A stretch of DNA of 64,000 nt from Herminiimonas sp. (GTDB taxonomy: Bacteria > Pseudomonadota > Gammaproteobacteria > Burkholderiales > Burkholderiaceae_D), in the NCBI GenBank assembly GCA_028292265.1, contig JAQGMR010000068.1, forward strand, positions 1 through 64,000. The letters run 5' to 3'. The notes beneath the pieces were generated by a model, which did no database searches, was not told where the DNA came from, and worked only from the letters and a program-made list of their open reading frames with translations. Position numbers and translations under genes: made by a program. This document shows positions 8,644-17,520 of the stretch, piece after piece; the stretch's first letter is position 1; the number at the start of each line of letters is the position of its first letter.

Positions 8644-9687
8644 ATGAGTTTGACTCCCAACGTATCCCTCTCCTACCGCGACGCCGGCGTCGATATCGAT
8701 GCTGGTGACGCCCTCGTCGAAGCTATCAAGCCCTTTGCCCGAAAAACCATGCGGGACGGCGTGCTGGCCGGCATTGGGGGATTTGGAGCGCTATTCGAAA
8801 TTGGCAAGAAGTACCGTGAGCCGGTACTGGTCTCGGGCACTGACGGTGTCGGCACCAAGCTGAAACTGGCCTTCGAGCTGAATCGGCACGACACGGTTGG
8901 TATCGACCTCGTCGCCATGAGTGTCAACGACATCCTGGTGCAAGGCGCCGAGCCGCTGTTTTTTCTTGACTACTTCGCCTGCGGCAAGCTCGACGTGCCC
9001 ACGGCGACAGACGTCATCAAGGGCATCGCCCGCGGGTGCGAGCTTGCAGGTTGCGCCCTGATTGGCGGCGAGACCGCGGAAATGCCGGGCATGTATCCCG
9101 ATGGCGAATATGACCTGGCGGGCTTTGCGGTTGGCGCGGTCGAAAAATCCCGCATCATCGACGGTCGCAAGATAGCGCCGGGTGACGTGGTGCTTGGCCT
9201 CGCGTCGTCCGGCATTCACTCCAACGGCTTTTCACTGGTACGCAAGATTCTTTCCGTAGCCACGCCCGACCTCAATGCCGATTTCCACGGGCGCCCGCTG
9301 GCCGACGTGCTGATGGCACCGACCCGCATTTACGTCAAGCCGCTTTTGGCGCTGATGGAAAAGATCGATGTGCACGGCATGGTCCACATTACCGGCGGCG
9401 GCCTGGTTGAAAACATACCACGCGTATTGCAACCCGGTCTTACCGCGGAACTGCGGCGTGACCGCTGGACCATGCCACCGCTGTTTTCCTGGCTGCAGCA
9501 GCATGGCGGCGTGGCAGATGCCGAGATGCATCGGGTTTTCAACTGCGGTATCGGCATGGCCGTTATCGTGTCCGCTGACGATGCCGCCGCCGCCATTGCG
9601 CAGCTCAGCGCTGCGGGCGAGTCGGTAAGCGCCATTGGCCAGATTCGCACCCGTCGGGGCGACGAGGCCCAAACGATCGTTCTCTAG
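8644..9687 (+). CDS. purM: Phosphoribosylformylglycinamidine cyclo-ligase (AIR synthetase)
   Basis: PurM closes the imidazole ring in purine synthesis (FGAM to AIR, using ATP). The 347-aa length is typical. Diagnostic blocks are [18 protein letters not shown] at the start, [35 protein letters not shown] (as [10 protein letters not shown]), [12 protein letters not shown], and [13 protein letters not shown]. It stands alone, away from purC/E/K at 43-46 kb, and is divergent from the perM-like gene with a 118-bp shared regulatory region. Confidence 0.97.
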   Translation: MSLTPNVSLSYRDAGVDIDAGDALVEAIKPFARKTMRDGVLAGIGGFGALFEIGKKYREPVLVSGTDGVGTKLKLAFELNRHDTVGIDLVAMSVNDILVQGAEPLFFLDYFACGKLDVPTATDVIKGIARGCELAGCALIGGETAEMPGMYPDGEYDLAGFAVGAVEKSRIIDGRKIAPGDVVLGLASSGIHSNGFSLVRKILSVATPDLNADFHGRPLADVLMAPTRIYVKPLLALMEKIDVHGMVHITGGGLVENIPRVLQPGLTAELRRDRWTMPPLFSWLQQHGGVADAEMHRVFNCGIGMAVIVSADDAAAAIAQLSAAGESVSAIGQIRTRRGDEAQTIVL

Positions 9688-9940
9688 GTGCTTGGGCGGC
9701 CTGCTGCCGCGCAGGCTCCTGCGTCGGCCTCGGCGAAACGGGAATTGTGAAGACTCGACTTGCTGGTGCGTAGACCGGGTGAGTGCCTACCTGCTGGCCG
9801 GGACCGGCACCGCAGCAGCAACACCAGAGCACGACCGACACCAGAGGACCAACTACTGACCGGCCGCACAGCTGGTTGCGAGCCAGTGGAACGCGCACCA
9901 ACTGAGCACGGCCAACCCGGCGCGTAGCCAAGGGACACTC

Positions 9941-10672
9941 CTGGATCTTCTTTACATTCTCGCGCTGGGCTTCGTTGCGGGCACGGTCAGCGGCATCGTC
10001 GGCTTTGGCTCGTCGATCATGCTGATGCCCGTGCTGGTGATCAGCTATGGCCCGCGCGAGGCAGTGCCTATCATGGCGCTCTCGGCCTTGCTGGCGAACT
10101 TTTCCAGAATCCTGGTGTGGTGGCGCGAAGTTGACTGGCGCGCCTGCGCGGCTTATTCGATAACTGCAATCCCGGCCGCGGCGCTGGGTGCTCGAACCTT
10201 GCTGGTGCTTCCACCGCGCCTTTTAGACGGCGCACTGGGCGCGTTTTTTATCATCATGATTCCGCTGCGGCGCTGGCTTGCCTTGCACGACTTCGGCCTC
10301 AACCGCTGGCACCTCGCAGCGATCGGCGCAGCAGTGGGTTTTTTGACCGGGATAGTCGTGTCCACCGGCCCGATCACCGTGCCAGTGTTTCTTGCGTACG
10401 GATTGGTCAAAGGCGCGTTCCTGGCAACCGAAGCGGCTGGTTCGCTTGGCGTCTACGTCAGCAAGTCGCTGGTGTTTCGTTATTTCGGCGCCATGGGAAG
10501 CGACATCCTGTTGAAGGGGCTCGTAATCGGGTTGTCGTTGATGGCCGGATCATTCTTCTCGAAGCGCTTCGTGCTGAAGCTCGATGCAGCCCGTTTTCGG
10601 CTGCTGATGGAGGCACTGATGCTGATGTCGGGTCTATCGATGTTGTGGTCGGCGGCGCATCCGGTGATGTGA
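9941..10672 (+). CDS. TauE/SafE family sulfite-exporter-like permease (apparent CTG start)
   Basis: A polytopic inner-membrane protein with seven or eight hydrophobic segments. The family's N-terminal repeat motif is visible as LALGFVAGTVSGIVGFGSSI, and the second half repeats the pattern around AIGAAVGFLTGIVVSTGPIT. The first ATG (10019) would cut the conserved first helix. The frame is open back to a stop at 9857 but has no ATG, GTG or TTG. CTG at 9941, five bases after AAGGGA, gives the family-like start (M)DLLYILALGF. The product would be 243 aa. Substrate is unknown (sulfite, sulfonate or other organic anion). Confidence 0.75.
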   Translation: MDLLYILALGFVAGTVSGIVGFGSSIMLMPVLVISYGPREAVPIMALSALLANFSRILVWWREVDWRACAAYSITAIPAAALGARTLLVLPPRLLDGALGAFFIIMIPLRRWLALHDFGLNRWHLAAIGAAVGFLTGIVVSTGPITVPVFLAYGLVKGAFLATEAAGSLGVYVSKSLVFRYFGAMGSDILLKGLVIGLSLMAGSFFSKRFVLKLDAARFRLLMEALMLMSGLSMLWSAAHPVM

Positions 10673-10701
10673 GTCCACCAGCGGCCGCTCTGCCGGCGAA
10701 C

Positions 10702-11583
10702 TTAGTGCTGTTCGTTTGATGGCGGTTGCTGCGCCAGGGTCTGAAGCGGCTCCGGAGCGGCATTGGAAACGCCGGTTGCTTGCTGCCTCGGAGGCCGGAT
10801 CCGGGCGGGCTGAGTGGGATCGCTATCTTGAACCTCGCCCGCCGCCGACGCCGGTGCCCACGCGTTCCACGTTGGGTTCGCTATCCCTTCAAATATGCTG
10901 CGCAACTGCTGACCCCATCTATTGCGGATCATCTGGAAGTACAGGTTCTGCTCATCGATATTGACGAAGCGACCGATGCGAAAGCTGTCTTTTTCATACA
11001 GCAGCAGGTCGAGCGGCAAGCCGACCGAAATATTGGAGCGAAGCGTCGAGTCCATTGAAATCAGCGCGCACTTGGCGCCTTCGTCGAGCGTGCTTTCGGG
11101 CGTCACAACCCGGTCGAGGATGGGCTTGCCGTACTTCGCCTCGCCAATCTGGAAGTAGGTGCTTTCATTTTGAGATTCGATGAAATTCCCGGCCGAGTAC
11201 ATCTGGAACAGACGGCAACGTTCGCCCCGAATCTGACCGCCGAAAAGCATGCTGACGTTAAAGTCGATGCCAAAGCGCTCCAGCGACTTGGCATCGCGTT
11301 CATGGACAAGTCTTATGCACTCGCCGACCAGCTGAGCAGCCTGGTAAAGCGAAGTCACCGTCCAGATCGACTCGCCCCTGTCATTCACGTAGTCGGAAAT
11401 AATCTGGCGGATCGACTGTGAGATCGAAAGGTTTCCAGCTGTCGTCAGTACCATCAGGCGGTCGGAATTTTCAAAGACCGTCATTTTGCGAGTGGTGCCA
11501 ACCTGGTCCACACCCGCGTTGGTACGCGAGTCGGAAAGGAATACCAGGCCTGCATTCAATCGGAGGGCAACGCAATAAGTCAT
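10702..11583 (-). CDS. Anbu, proteasome-like Ntn-hydrolase peptidase
   Basis: The N-terminus, Met followed directly by the presumed catalytic Thr (MTYCVALRLNAGLVFLSDSR), is characteristic of Anbu, a bacterial relative of HslV and 20S proteasome beta subunits. LMVLTTAGNLSISQSI and the C-terminal IRNRWGQQLRSIF stretch also fit. The core is about 240 aa; a ~50-residue Pro/Gln/Ala-rich tail extends it to 293. It is the last gene of a minus-strand cluster with transglutaminase-like, alpha-E and ATP-grasp genes, the usual Anbu context. The substrate is unknown; a role in handling ATP-grasp-made peptides is inference. Confidence 0.9.
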   Translation of the reverse strand: MTYCVALRLNAGLVFLSDSRTNAGVDQVGTTRKMTVFENSDRLMVLTTAGNLSISQSIRQIISDYVNDRGESIWTVTSLYQAAQLVGECIRLVHERDAKSLERFGIDFNVSMLFGGQIRGERCRLFQMYSAGNFIESQNESTYFQIGEAKYGKPILDRVVTPESTLDEGAKCALISMDSTLRSNISVGLPLDLLLYEKDSFRIGRFVNIDEQNLYFQMIRNRWGQQLRSIFEGIANPTWNAWAPASAAGEVQDSDPTQPARIRPPRQQATGVSNAAPEPLQTLAQQPPSNEQH

Positions 11584-11791
11584 GGAGAGGCGCAGTGGGC
11601 TAAAACGCTGATTTTACCCGACGGTGCGGCGCACGCCCGACTCGTTAGTGCAAGCGCAACAATTCTGCTGATCCTGCGAACCAGACTCCGGTCAAGTTCG
11701 GCAAGATGTTGGACGGCGACGGCCACGGCCACCGCCACTGCCACGGGCAGTCCCGCAGTGCGCTCGCGCCGTTCGCACGTTTGGCGGGAAT

Positions 11792-12592
11792 TCAGGCAAG
11801 CTCAACCTTCACGCTGACCGAGAGCGACTCCAACCCGCCGCCGCGCCGCACTCCCCGCACCGGCGCGGCGGAATTGTAATCGCGGCCAACGGCGAGGCGG
11901 CAGTACGACTCGGATTCATGGCATGCGTGCGTGACGTCAATGCTGCTCCAGCCGGAATAGTCGGTATCATCCACCCAGACATCGACCCAGGCATGGCTCT
12001 CGGCGTGAGTAGAGCCACCTGGATCGATATAGCCGGACACGTAGCGCGCAGGAATACGCCGCGCATGGCAGCAGGCCAGGAAAAGATGCGCATGATCCTG
12101 GCAGACGCCCTGTCCCAATTCCAGTGCGTCGGTGGCGGTGCTGCTTACCTCCGTCGCACCACTCTGGTACGCCACTGCACCACGAATGGCCTCTGCCAGA
12201 TCCAGCAAGTCGGCACTAGACACTTTGTGTGGCAGGTTCCTCTCGGCAAATTGAACGACGCCGCGCGTCGGCTCAGTCAGACCGGTCGGCACCGTATAAA
12301 CCATTGGCGACAAGCCATCCGGGTCGTCGATGCGGCCCTGGTTGAGTGGTCGCGTCTCGACCGTGCCCGAGGCGACGATCCTGACTTCGTCATGCGTTCC
12401 CGTAATCGTTAGCGTATGACAGGTATTGCCGAAGGCGTCGGTGAACTCGTGCCGCTGGCCCGGCGTGTTCAGTTGCCACGAGAGTATGTGTTGATGGGAT
12501 TCCCGGCGTGGCGACAGGCGCAGTTGCTGGATCGTGTAAGTCAGCGGCGACGTATAGCGGTACACCGTTTCATGCAGGATGTGGAGCTTCAT
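11792..12592 (-). CDS. Transglutaminase-like family protein of the Anbu cluster
   Basis: The 266-aa protein starts MKLHILHETVYRYTSPLTY, the N-terminal beta domain typical of bacterial transglutaminase-like proteins. A transglutaminase core follows with a Cys-His-Asp triad: Cys in LGQGVCQDHAHLFLA, His in AESHAWVDVWVD and Asp in WSSIDVTHAC. The fold includes peptidases as well as transferases, so the reaction (amide formation or hydrolysis) cannot be told. ATG 12592 is chosen because it matches the family start. It lies 8 bp after the alpha-E gene, implying one transcript, and 208 bp before Anbu. Confidence 0.9.
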   Translation of the reverse strand: MKLHILHETVYRYTSPLTYTIQQLRLSPRRESHQHILSWQLNTPGQRHEFTDAFGNTCHTLTITGTHDEVRIVASGTVETRPLNQGRIDDPDGLSPMVYTVPTGLTEPTRGVVQFAERNLPHKVSSADLLDLAEAIRGAVAYQSGATEVSSTATDALELGQGVCQDHAHLFLACCHARRIPARYVSGYIDPGGSTHAESHAWVDVWVDDTDYSGWSSIDVTHACHESESYCRLAVGRDYNSAAPVRGVRRGGGLESLSVSVKVELA

Positions 12593-12599
12593 GGTCGTC

Positions 12600-13592
12600 T
12601 CATGCAGCCAGTGGAACGAGGAAATCGCGACTGATGCGGTTGCCCAGTTCGGAGATATCGTCAAAGAAGCGGCCGAGATAGTCGTGCAGTCCCTGCTCTA
12701 AAATTTCATCGATGGTGTCGAAGGTGAGCGCGGCCTGCATTTTCCCGGCGCAGCGCTCCGTTGCAGACGAGGTGTCGTTGCGCACCTCGCGCAGGTTTTC
12801 AAGAAGGCCATTCATGCACGCCAGAAGTGAGCGCGGCATGTCGGCCCTCAACATGAGCAGCTGCACGACACGCTCCGGGGTGATGACGTCGCGGTAGACC
12901 CGGCGATAGACTTCAAATGCGGATACCGAGCGCAGGATCGCAGCCCAGTAATAGAAGTCGACCGGGCTGTCGCGCACGGCCGCGGCGTATTCAGCCTGGT
13001 CTTTCATTTCGGCTTGATCTTTGATCGCGGCCTGATTGGCGGAATGGAACTTCACATCCAGGATACGGGCCGTGTTGTCGGCCCGTTCCAGAAATGTACC
13101 GAGCCGGATGAAATGCAGCGCTTCGTCTTTCAGCATGGTGCCAATCGTCACGCCGCGCGAAAGGTGAGAGCGGTACTTGACCCATTCGAAGAATCGCCCC
13201 GGATCCTGCTGCAGAACGCTGTCGTTAAGCTTCTGCTGCGTGTCCAGCCATGTGGCGTTGGCGGTTTCCCATACTTCGGTGGTAAGCACGCCACGCACGG
13301 CTCGCGCATTCTCGCGCGCGGCCTTGAGACATGAGGCAATGGAAGACGGATTGGCCGGGTCCCGCATCATGAAGTCGAGCACGTTGCGACCCGTGACGAC
13401 CTCGTATTCCTCGTCGAAAAGCGTTTGCAATTCCGAGATGCCCAGCACCGCCCGCCAGCCCTGTTCGGCGGCCACGGCCGATTGCGGCAAGAGCGCAGTC
13501 TGTATATTGACGTCCAGCATGCGCGCGGTGTTTTCGGCGCGTTCGGTATAGCGCGCCATCCAAAATAGGTGATCCGCCGTTCGACTTAACAT
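12600..13592 (-). CDS. Alpha-E domain-containing protein
   Basis: A 330-aa mostly alpha-helical protein starting MLSRTADHLFWMARYTERAE, the hallmark N-terminus of the alpha-E family. Further family blocks are LDFMMRDPANPSSI, FIRLGTFLERADNTARILDV and PRSLLACMNGLLENL. Its biochemical function is unknown; it is nearly always encoded beside the circularly permuted ATP-grasp and transglutaminase genes, as here. The start overlaps the end of the ATP-grasp gene by 7 bp. The longer frame upstream of 13592 lies inside that gene and is rejected. Confidence 0.92.
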   Translation of the reverse strand: MLSRTADHLFWMARYTERAENTARMLDVNIQTALLPQSAVAAEQGWRAVLGISELQTLFDEEYEVVTGRNVLDFMMRDPANPSSIASCLKAARENARAVRGVLTTEVWETANATWLDTQQKLNDSVLQQDPGRFFEWVKYRSHLSRGVTIGTMLKDEALHFIRLGTFLERADNTARILDVKFHSANQAAIKDQAEMKDQAEYAAAVRDSPVDFYYWAAILRSVSAFEVYRRVYRDVITPERVVQLLMLRADMPRSLLACMNGLLENLREVRNDTSSATERCAGKMQAALTFDTIDEILEQGLHDYLGRFFDDISELGNRISRDFLVPLAA

Positions 13593-15052
13593 GGTGCTTC
13601 CTTCTCGCGTGGCATTGCTTGCGCGGGTGCCACCTTTTCTAGCACCCAGGTGTCCTTGGTTCCACCGCCCTGTGAAGAGTTCACGACCAGTGAACCTTCC
13701 TTGAGCGCCACGCGGGTCAACCCGCCGGGAACCATGGAGATGGTCTTGCCGGAAAGGACAAACGGACGCAGATCTATGTGGCGCGGCGCCACGCCCGATT
13801 CGACAAAAGTCGGGCAGGTGGAAAGCGCCAGCGTCGGCTGGGCGATGTAGGAATCCGGGCGGTCGATCAGGCGCTTGCGAAATGCTTCGATTTCCTCCCG
13901 AGTCGAAGCCGGCCCAACCAGCATTCCGTAGCCGCCGGCGCCATGCACTTCCTTGACCACCAGTTCCTGCAAGTGCGCCAGCGTGTAGGCCAGGTCGTCT
14001 GGCTTGCGGCATTGCCAGGTTGGCACGTTAAGCAGTATTGGCTTCTCGCCCAGGTAGAACCGGATCATTTCGGGAACGTAGGGATAGATCGACTTGTCGT
14101 CCGCCACGCCGGTGCCAATGGCGTTTGCCAAAGTCACCCGGCCGGCCCGGTAAACCGAAAGCAGTCCCGGTACGCCGAGCGTTGATTCGCCGCGGAAGGC
14201 GAGCGGGTCGAGATAATCGTCGTCGATGCGCCGGTAGATCACATCTACCCGGCGCGGCCCCCGCGTGGTGCGCATGAAGACCGCATTGTCGTTGACGAAC
14301 AGGTCCTGCCCTTCGACCAGTTCCACGCCCATCTGCTGGGCGAGGAACGCGTGCTCGAAGTAGGCGGAATTATTCATGCCCGGCGTAAGAACCACGACGG
14401 TCGGATCGTCGACGCCAACCGGCGCGACAGAGCGCAGGTTATCAAGCAGCATGTCGGGATAGTGCGCCACCGGCGCTACCTTGTAGCGCGCGAACAGCTC
14501 CGGAAAGAGCCGCATCATCATCTTGCGGTCTTCCAGCATGTACGAGACGCCGGACGGAACGCGCAGGTTGTCTTCCAGTACGTAGAGCTCGCCTTCACCG
14601 GCCCTGACGATGTCGACACCCGCGATGTGTGCGTAGATGTTGGACGCGACCGAGATGCCCTGCATCTCTGGCCGATACTGGGCGTTGCGAAAGATATGTT
14701 CGGCAGGGATGAGTCCGGCGCGCACGATGTCACGACCATGATAGATGTCATGGATGAACATATTCAAGGCTTTGACCCGCTGCACCAGTCCCTGCTGCAG
14801 GGTCGCCCACTCCTCTGCGGGAATAATGCGAGCAACCAGATCAAAGGGAATAAGCCGCTCGGTTCCCGCGCCGTCTCCGTAGACGGCGAAGGTGATGCCC
14901 ACGCGGCGAAACATGAGATCGGCTTCTGCGCGCTTGCGGGCTATCACGTCGTCCGGTTGCTGCTGCAGCCATGTGAGAAATTCGCGGTAGTGCTCGCGCG
15001 CCGTCTCAGTCCCGTGAGCGTACATCTCGTCAAAACAGCGTGGCTTGGGCAT
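13586..15052 (-). CDS. Circularly permuted type 2 ATP-grasp protein
   Basis: A 488-aa protein starting MPKPRCFDEMYAHGTETARE. It has the family blocks LNMFIHDIYHGRDIVRAG, YVLEDNLRVPSGVSYMLEDR, VVLTPGMNNSAYFEHAFLA and KEVHGAGGYGMLVGPAS. ATP-grasp enzymes join a carboxylate to an amine or thiol via an acyl phosphate, so this protein may make a peptide or amide that the transglutaminase-like and Anbu partners later process (inference). It is the first gene of the Anbu cluster and lies 80 bp downstream of the symporter gene on the same strand. Confidence 0.92.
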   Translation of the reverse strand: MPKPRCFDEMYAHGTETAREHYREFLTWLQQQPDDVIARKRAEADLMFRRVGITFAVYGDGAGTERLIPFDLVARIIPAEEWATLQQGLVQRVKALNMFIHDIYHGRDIVRAGLIPAEHIFRNAQYRPEMQGISVASNIYAHIAGVDIVRAGEGELYVLEDNLRVPSGVSYMLEDRKMMMRLFPELFARYKVAPVAHYPDMLLDNLRSVAPVGVDDPTVVVLTPGMNNSAYFEHAFLAQQMGVELVEGQDLFVNDNAVFMRTTRGPRRVDVIYRRIDDDYLDPLAFRGESTLGVPGLLSVYRAGRVTLANAIGTGVADDKSIYPYVPEMIRFYLGEKPILLNVPTWQCRKPDDLAYTLAHLQELVVKEVHGAGGYGMLVGPASTREEIEAFRKRLIDRPDSYIAQPTLALSTCPTFVESGVAPRHIDLRPFVLSGKTISMVPGGLTRVALKEGSLVVNSSQGGGTKDTWVLEKVAPAQAMPREKEAPC

Positions 15053-15131
15053 CAGGGTGGCTAACTTGGAAAAGGGTCTTGCCTGTGTGTATCAAGAAAC
15101 ATGCCAGCGCATTGCCTGGTCGGCGGCGCGG

Positions 15132-17168
15132 TCATGGCGCGCGAATGTAATCGACAAGCGCTCCCGTTCGCGCGTCCGGGGGCGGCGTCAGGAGACTCAC
15201 CGCAATCATCGTCAGCAGTCCGGCTGGAACACCGAAAACGCCAGCCGATAGTGGCGCGATATGGAACCACTGGCTGGCTGATTCGCCGCCCAGTGCGGGG
15301 TTGGTTCGCAACATGTAGAAGACACAGACAATAAAACCGGTCAGCATGCCGGCGATCGCGCCTTGCTGGTTTGCGCGCTTCCAGAAGACACCCAGTACCA
15401 ACGCCGGGAACAGCGTTGAACCAGCCAGCGAGAACGCCGCGCCGACCACGGACAGGATGTCGCCGGGTTTGAGCGACGCCGCATAGGCCGCGATCAGCGC
15501 CACCACCAGCAGTAGCAGCTTGGAGATGGTCACGCGCTTCTGGGTCGAAGCTGCGGGGTCGACCAGCCTGAAATAGGTGTCGTGCGAGAGGGCGTTGGAA
15601 ATCGTGAGCAGCAAGCCGTCGGCGGTCGACAGTGCAGCCGCGAGGCCACCGGCGGCGATCAGGCCGGAAATAATGTAGGGAAGGCCGGCGATCTCCGGCG
15701 TCGCGAGCACCACCATGTCACTGTCGAGCGTAATCTCGGCAAGCTGCACGATGCCGTCGTGATTGAGGTCGACGATGCTGACCAGCGGGTTGGTCTTGTC
15801 GATGTTTCCCCAATAGGAAACCCATGCGGGCAGGTGGGAAAAATCGCTGCCGACCAGCGACTGATAGATATCGAATTTCACCAGCACCGCGAGCGCCGGC
15901 ACCGTGGTGTAGATCAGCATGATGAAGAACAGGGCCCAGAACACCGAAGCACGCGCCTCCCCCACGCCAGGCGTGGTGTAGGAACGCACCAGGATGTGGG
16001 GCAGGGCGGCCGTGCCCATCATGAGACACAGGACGAGCGCCAGGAAGTTGTTGCGCTTGTCGTCCGATGCAGCCCTGTCCTTGCCAGGGAAGGGCGTGGC
16101 ATGCGACAGCGTTGGTTCGGCACGCGCCAGGTCCAGCGCACGCGCCTCGGTCCACAGCCGCCGTGCCTGTTCCGGGTCACGCGGATACGATGCCAGCGCG
16201 CGACTGGCAGCGCGGATGTCAATCAGGGAGGCGTTGCCGGTCTTGAGTTGCTCCACCTTGCGCTGCGCGTCGACTCGCCCTTCATCCCACGACAGCGGCA
16301 GTTTGCGCAGGCGTGCGCCGTAATCGTCGGCCCGCCGCAGGAACACGTCGCGTACTTCCTTTTCTGCCGGATCGGTGGAAAGTTGCAACTCACGATCTGC
16401 CAGTTTTTTCAGCACGCTTCCATAGGCGATTTGCGGTACCGGCAGGCTGGTGTGCTTGGCCGAAAGCCAGATCACAGGAATCATGTAGGCGACGAGGATG
16501 ATGATGTACTGCGCTACCTGGGTCCAGGTGATGGCGCGCATGCCGCCGAGGAAGGAACAGACCAGAATGCTGGCCAGTCCGAGGAAAATCCCTACCGAAA
16601 AATCGATGCCGGTGAAGCGGGAAGTAATAAGGCCGACGCCGTAGATCTGCGCTACCACGTAGGTAAAGGAAATGACGATGGTAGACAGCACGGCAAGCAC
16701 CCGGATGCGGCTGCCCTTGTCATTTCCGGCATACCGGGCGGCCAGGAAATCTGGAATCGTGTACTGGCCGAACTTGCGCAGGTAAGGCGCGATCAGTAGC
16801 GCAACCAGGCAGTAGCCACCGGTCCAGCCCATGATGTAGGCCAGGCCGTCGAAGCCCTGCAGATACAGGCCGCCAGCCAGGCTGATAAAACTGGCGGCGG
16901 AAATCCAGTCCGCGGCGGTCGCCATGCCGTTAAACACGGCCGGCACGCGGCGCCCGGCGACGTAGTACTCCGAGACATCCGAAGTCCGGCTGATGACACC
17001 AATGCAGGCGTACAGCACGATGGTGGCGAAAATGAAAAGATACCCGATCCAGACCCGGGGAAATCCTTCCTTTTCAAGGATGCCCAGCGCTAGCAGGAAC
17101 ACTACCAGGCCCAGCGTGTACCAGGCGTAATAGCGCGTCAGCCGCCGCGCGAAACTTTCAGGGCGCAT
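15132..17168 (-). CDS. Sodium:solute symporter, large subunit (VC_2705/ActP-like)
   Basis: A 678-aa inner-membrane protein of the SSS family with 13-14 hydrophobic segments. Signatures include SEYYVAGRRVPAVFNGMATAADWIS, here spanning ~75-100, MGWTGGYCLVALLIAPYLRKFG, and AALSTADGLLLTISNALSHD. A large hydrophilic insert (about residues 250-360) interrupts the core. The acetate/carboxylate subgroup pairs with a DUF4212 small subunit, which is encoded just upstream. ATG 17168, preceded by AGGGAC, gives an 11-bp overlap with that gene; ATG 17198 is an alternative. The likely role is sodium-driven uptake of a short-chain organic acid under the adjacent two-component system. Confidence 0.9.
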   Translation of the reverse strand: MRPESFARRLTRYYAWYTLGLVVFLLALGILEKEGFPRVWIGYLFIFATIVLYACIGVISRTSDVSEYYVAGRRVPAVFNGMATAADWISAASFISLAGGLYLQGFDGLAYIMGWTGGYCLVALLIAPYLRKFGQYTIPDFLAARYAGNDKGSRIRVLAVLSTIVISFTYVVAQIYGVGLITSRFTGIDFSVGIFLGLASILVCSFLGGMRAITWTQVAQYIIILVAYMIPVIWLSAKHTSLPVPQIAYGSVLKKLADRELQLSTDPAEKEVRDVFLRRADDYGARLRKLPLSWDEGRVDAQRKVEQLKTGNASLIDIRAASRALASYPRDPEQARRLWTEARALDLARAEPTLSHATPFPGKDRAASDDKRNNFLALVLCLMMGTAALPHILVRSYTTPGVGEARASVFWALFFIMLIYTTVPALAVLVKFDIYQSLVGSDFSHLPAWVSYWGNIDKTNPLVSIVDLNHDGIVQLAEITLDSDMVVLATPEIAGLPYIISGLIAAGGLAAALSTADGLLLTISNALSHDTYFRLVDPAASTQKRVTISKLLLLVVALIAAYAASLKPGDILSVVGAAFSLAGSTLFPALVLGVFWKRANQQGAIAGMLTGFIVCVFYMLRTNPALGGESASQWFHIAPLSAGVFGVPAGLLTMIAVSLLTPPPDARTGALVDYIRAP

Positions 17169-17520
17169 GGGTACTGTCCCTGGCGCGGTTTCCGGCATTT
17201 TCTCTGATCCATGCCCGATCAAGCCTGGACATGCGCCACGCGTAGAAACCGACCAGCATGACGTAGACCAGCGTGGCGCCCTGCGCCGCCATGTAATACG
17301 AAATCGGCCATCCAAACAGGGACAGTTCAGAAAGCTCGCGCGCGAAAAAAATGACGCCGAATGTCACGCAAAGCCAGATGGCGAGGAGGATGCCGGTTAG
17401 TCGCCGGGTGCGCCCCCAATGAACGGCCGTCGGATCGGCGTCGGCGATCCGCGGCAGAGGTGCTGCAGGCCCCGTGCGCGGCTGACCGTCTCCCTGGGCG
17501 TCGGATTTCCGCCGCACCAT
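17158..17520 (-). CDS. DUF4212 small subunit of the sodium:solute symporter
   Basis: A 120-aa protein with a hydrophilic N-terminus (~45 aa) and two membrane helices (LTGILLAIWLCVTFGVIFFA and GATLVYVMLVGFYAWRM) around the conserved stretch LFGWPISYYMAAQGA. This is the small partner found next to VC_2705-type symporters. ATG 17520 overlaps the histidine kinase stop codon by one base (TGATG), and the 3' end overlaps the symporter gene, so the four genes form one tightly packed operon. The N-terminal extension is longer than in most relatives I recall. Confidence 0.9.
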   Translation of the reverse strand: MVRRKSDAQGDGQPRTGPAAPLPRIADADPTAVHWGRTRRLTGILLAIWLCVTFGVIFFARELSELSLFGWPISYYMAAQGATLVYVMLVGFYAWRMSRLDRAWIRENAGNRARDSTHAP

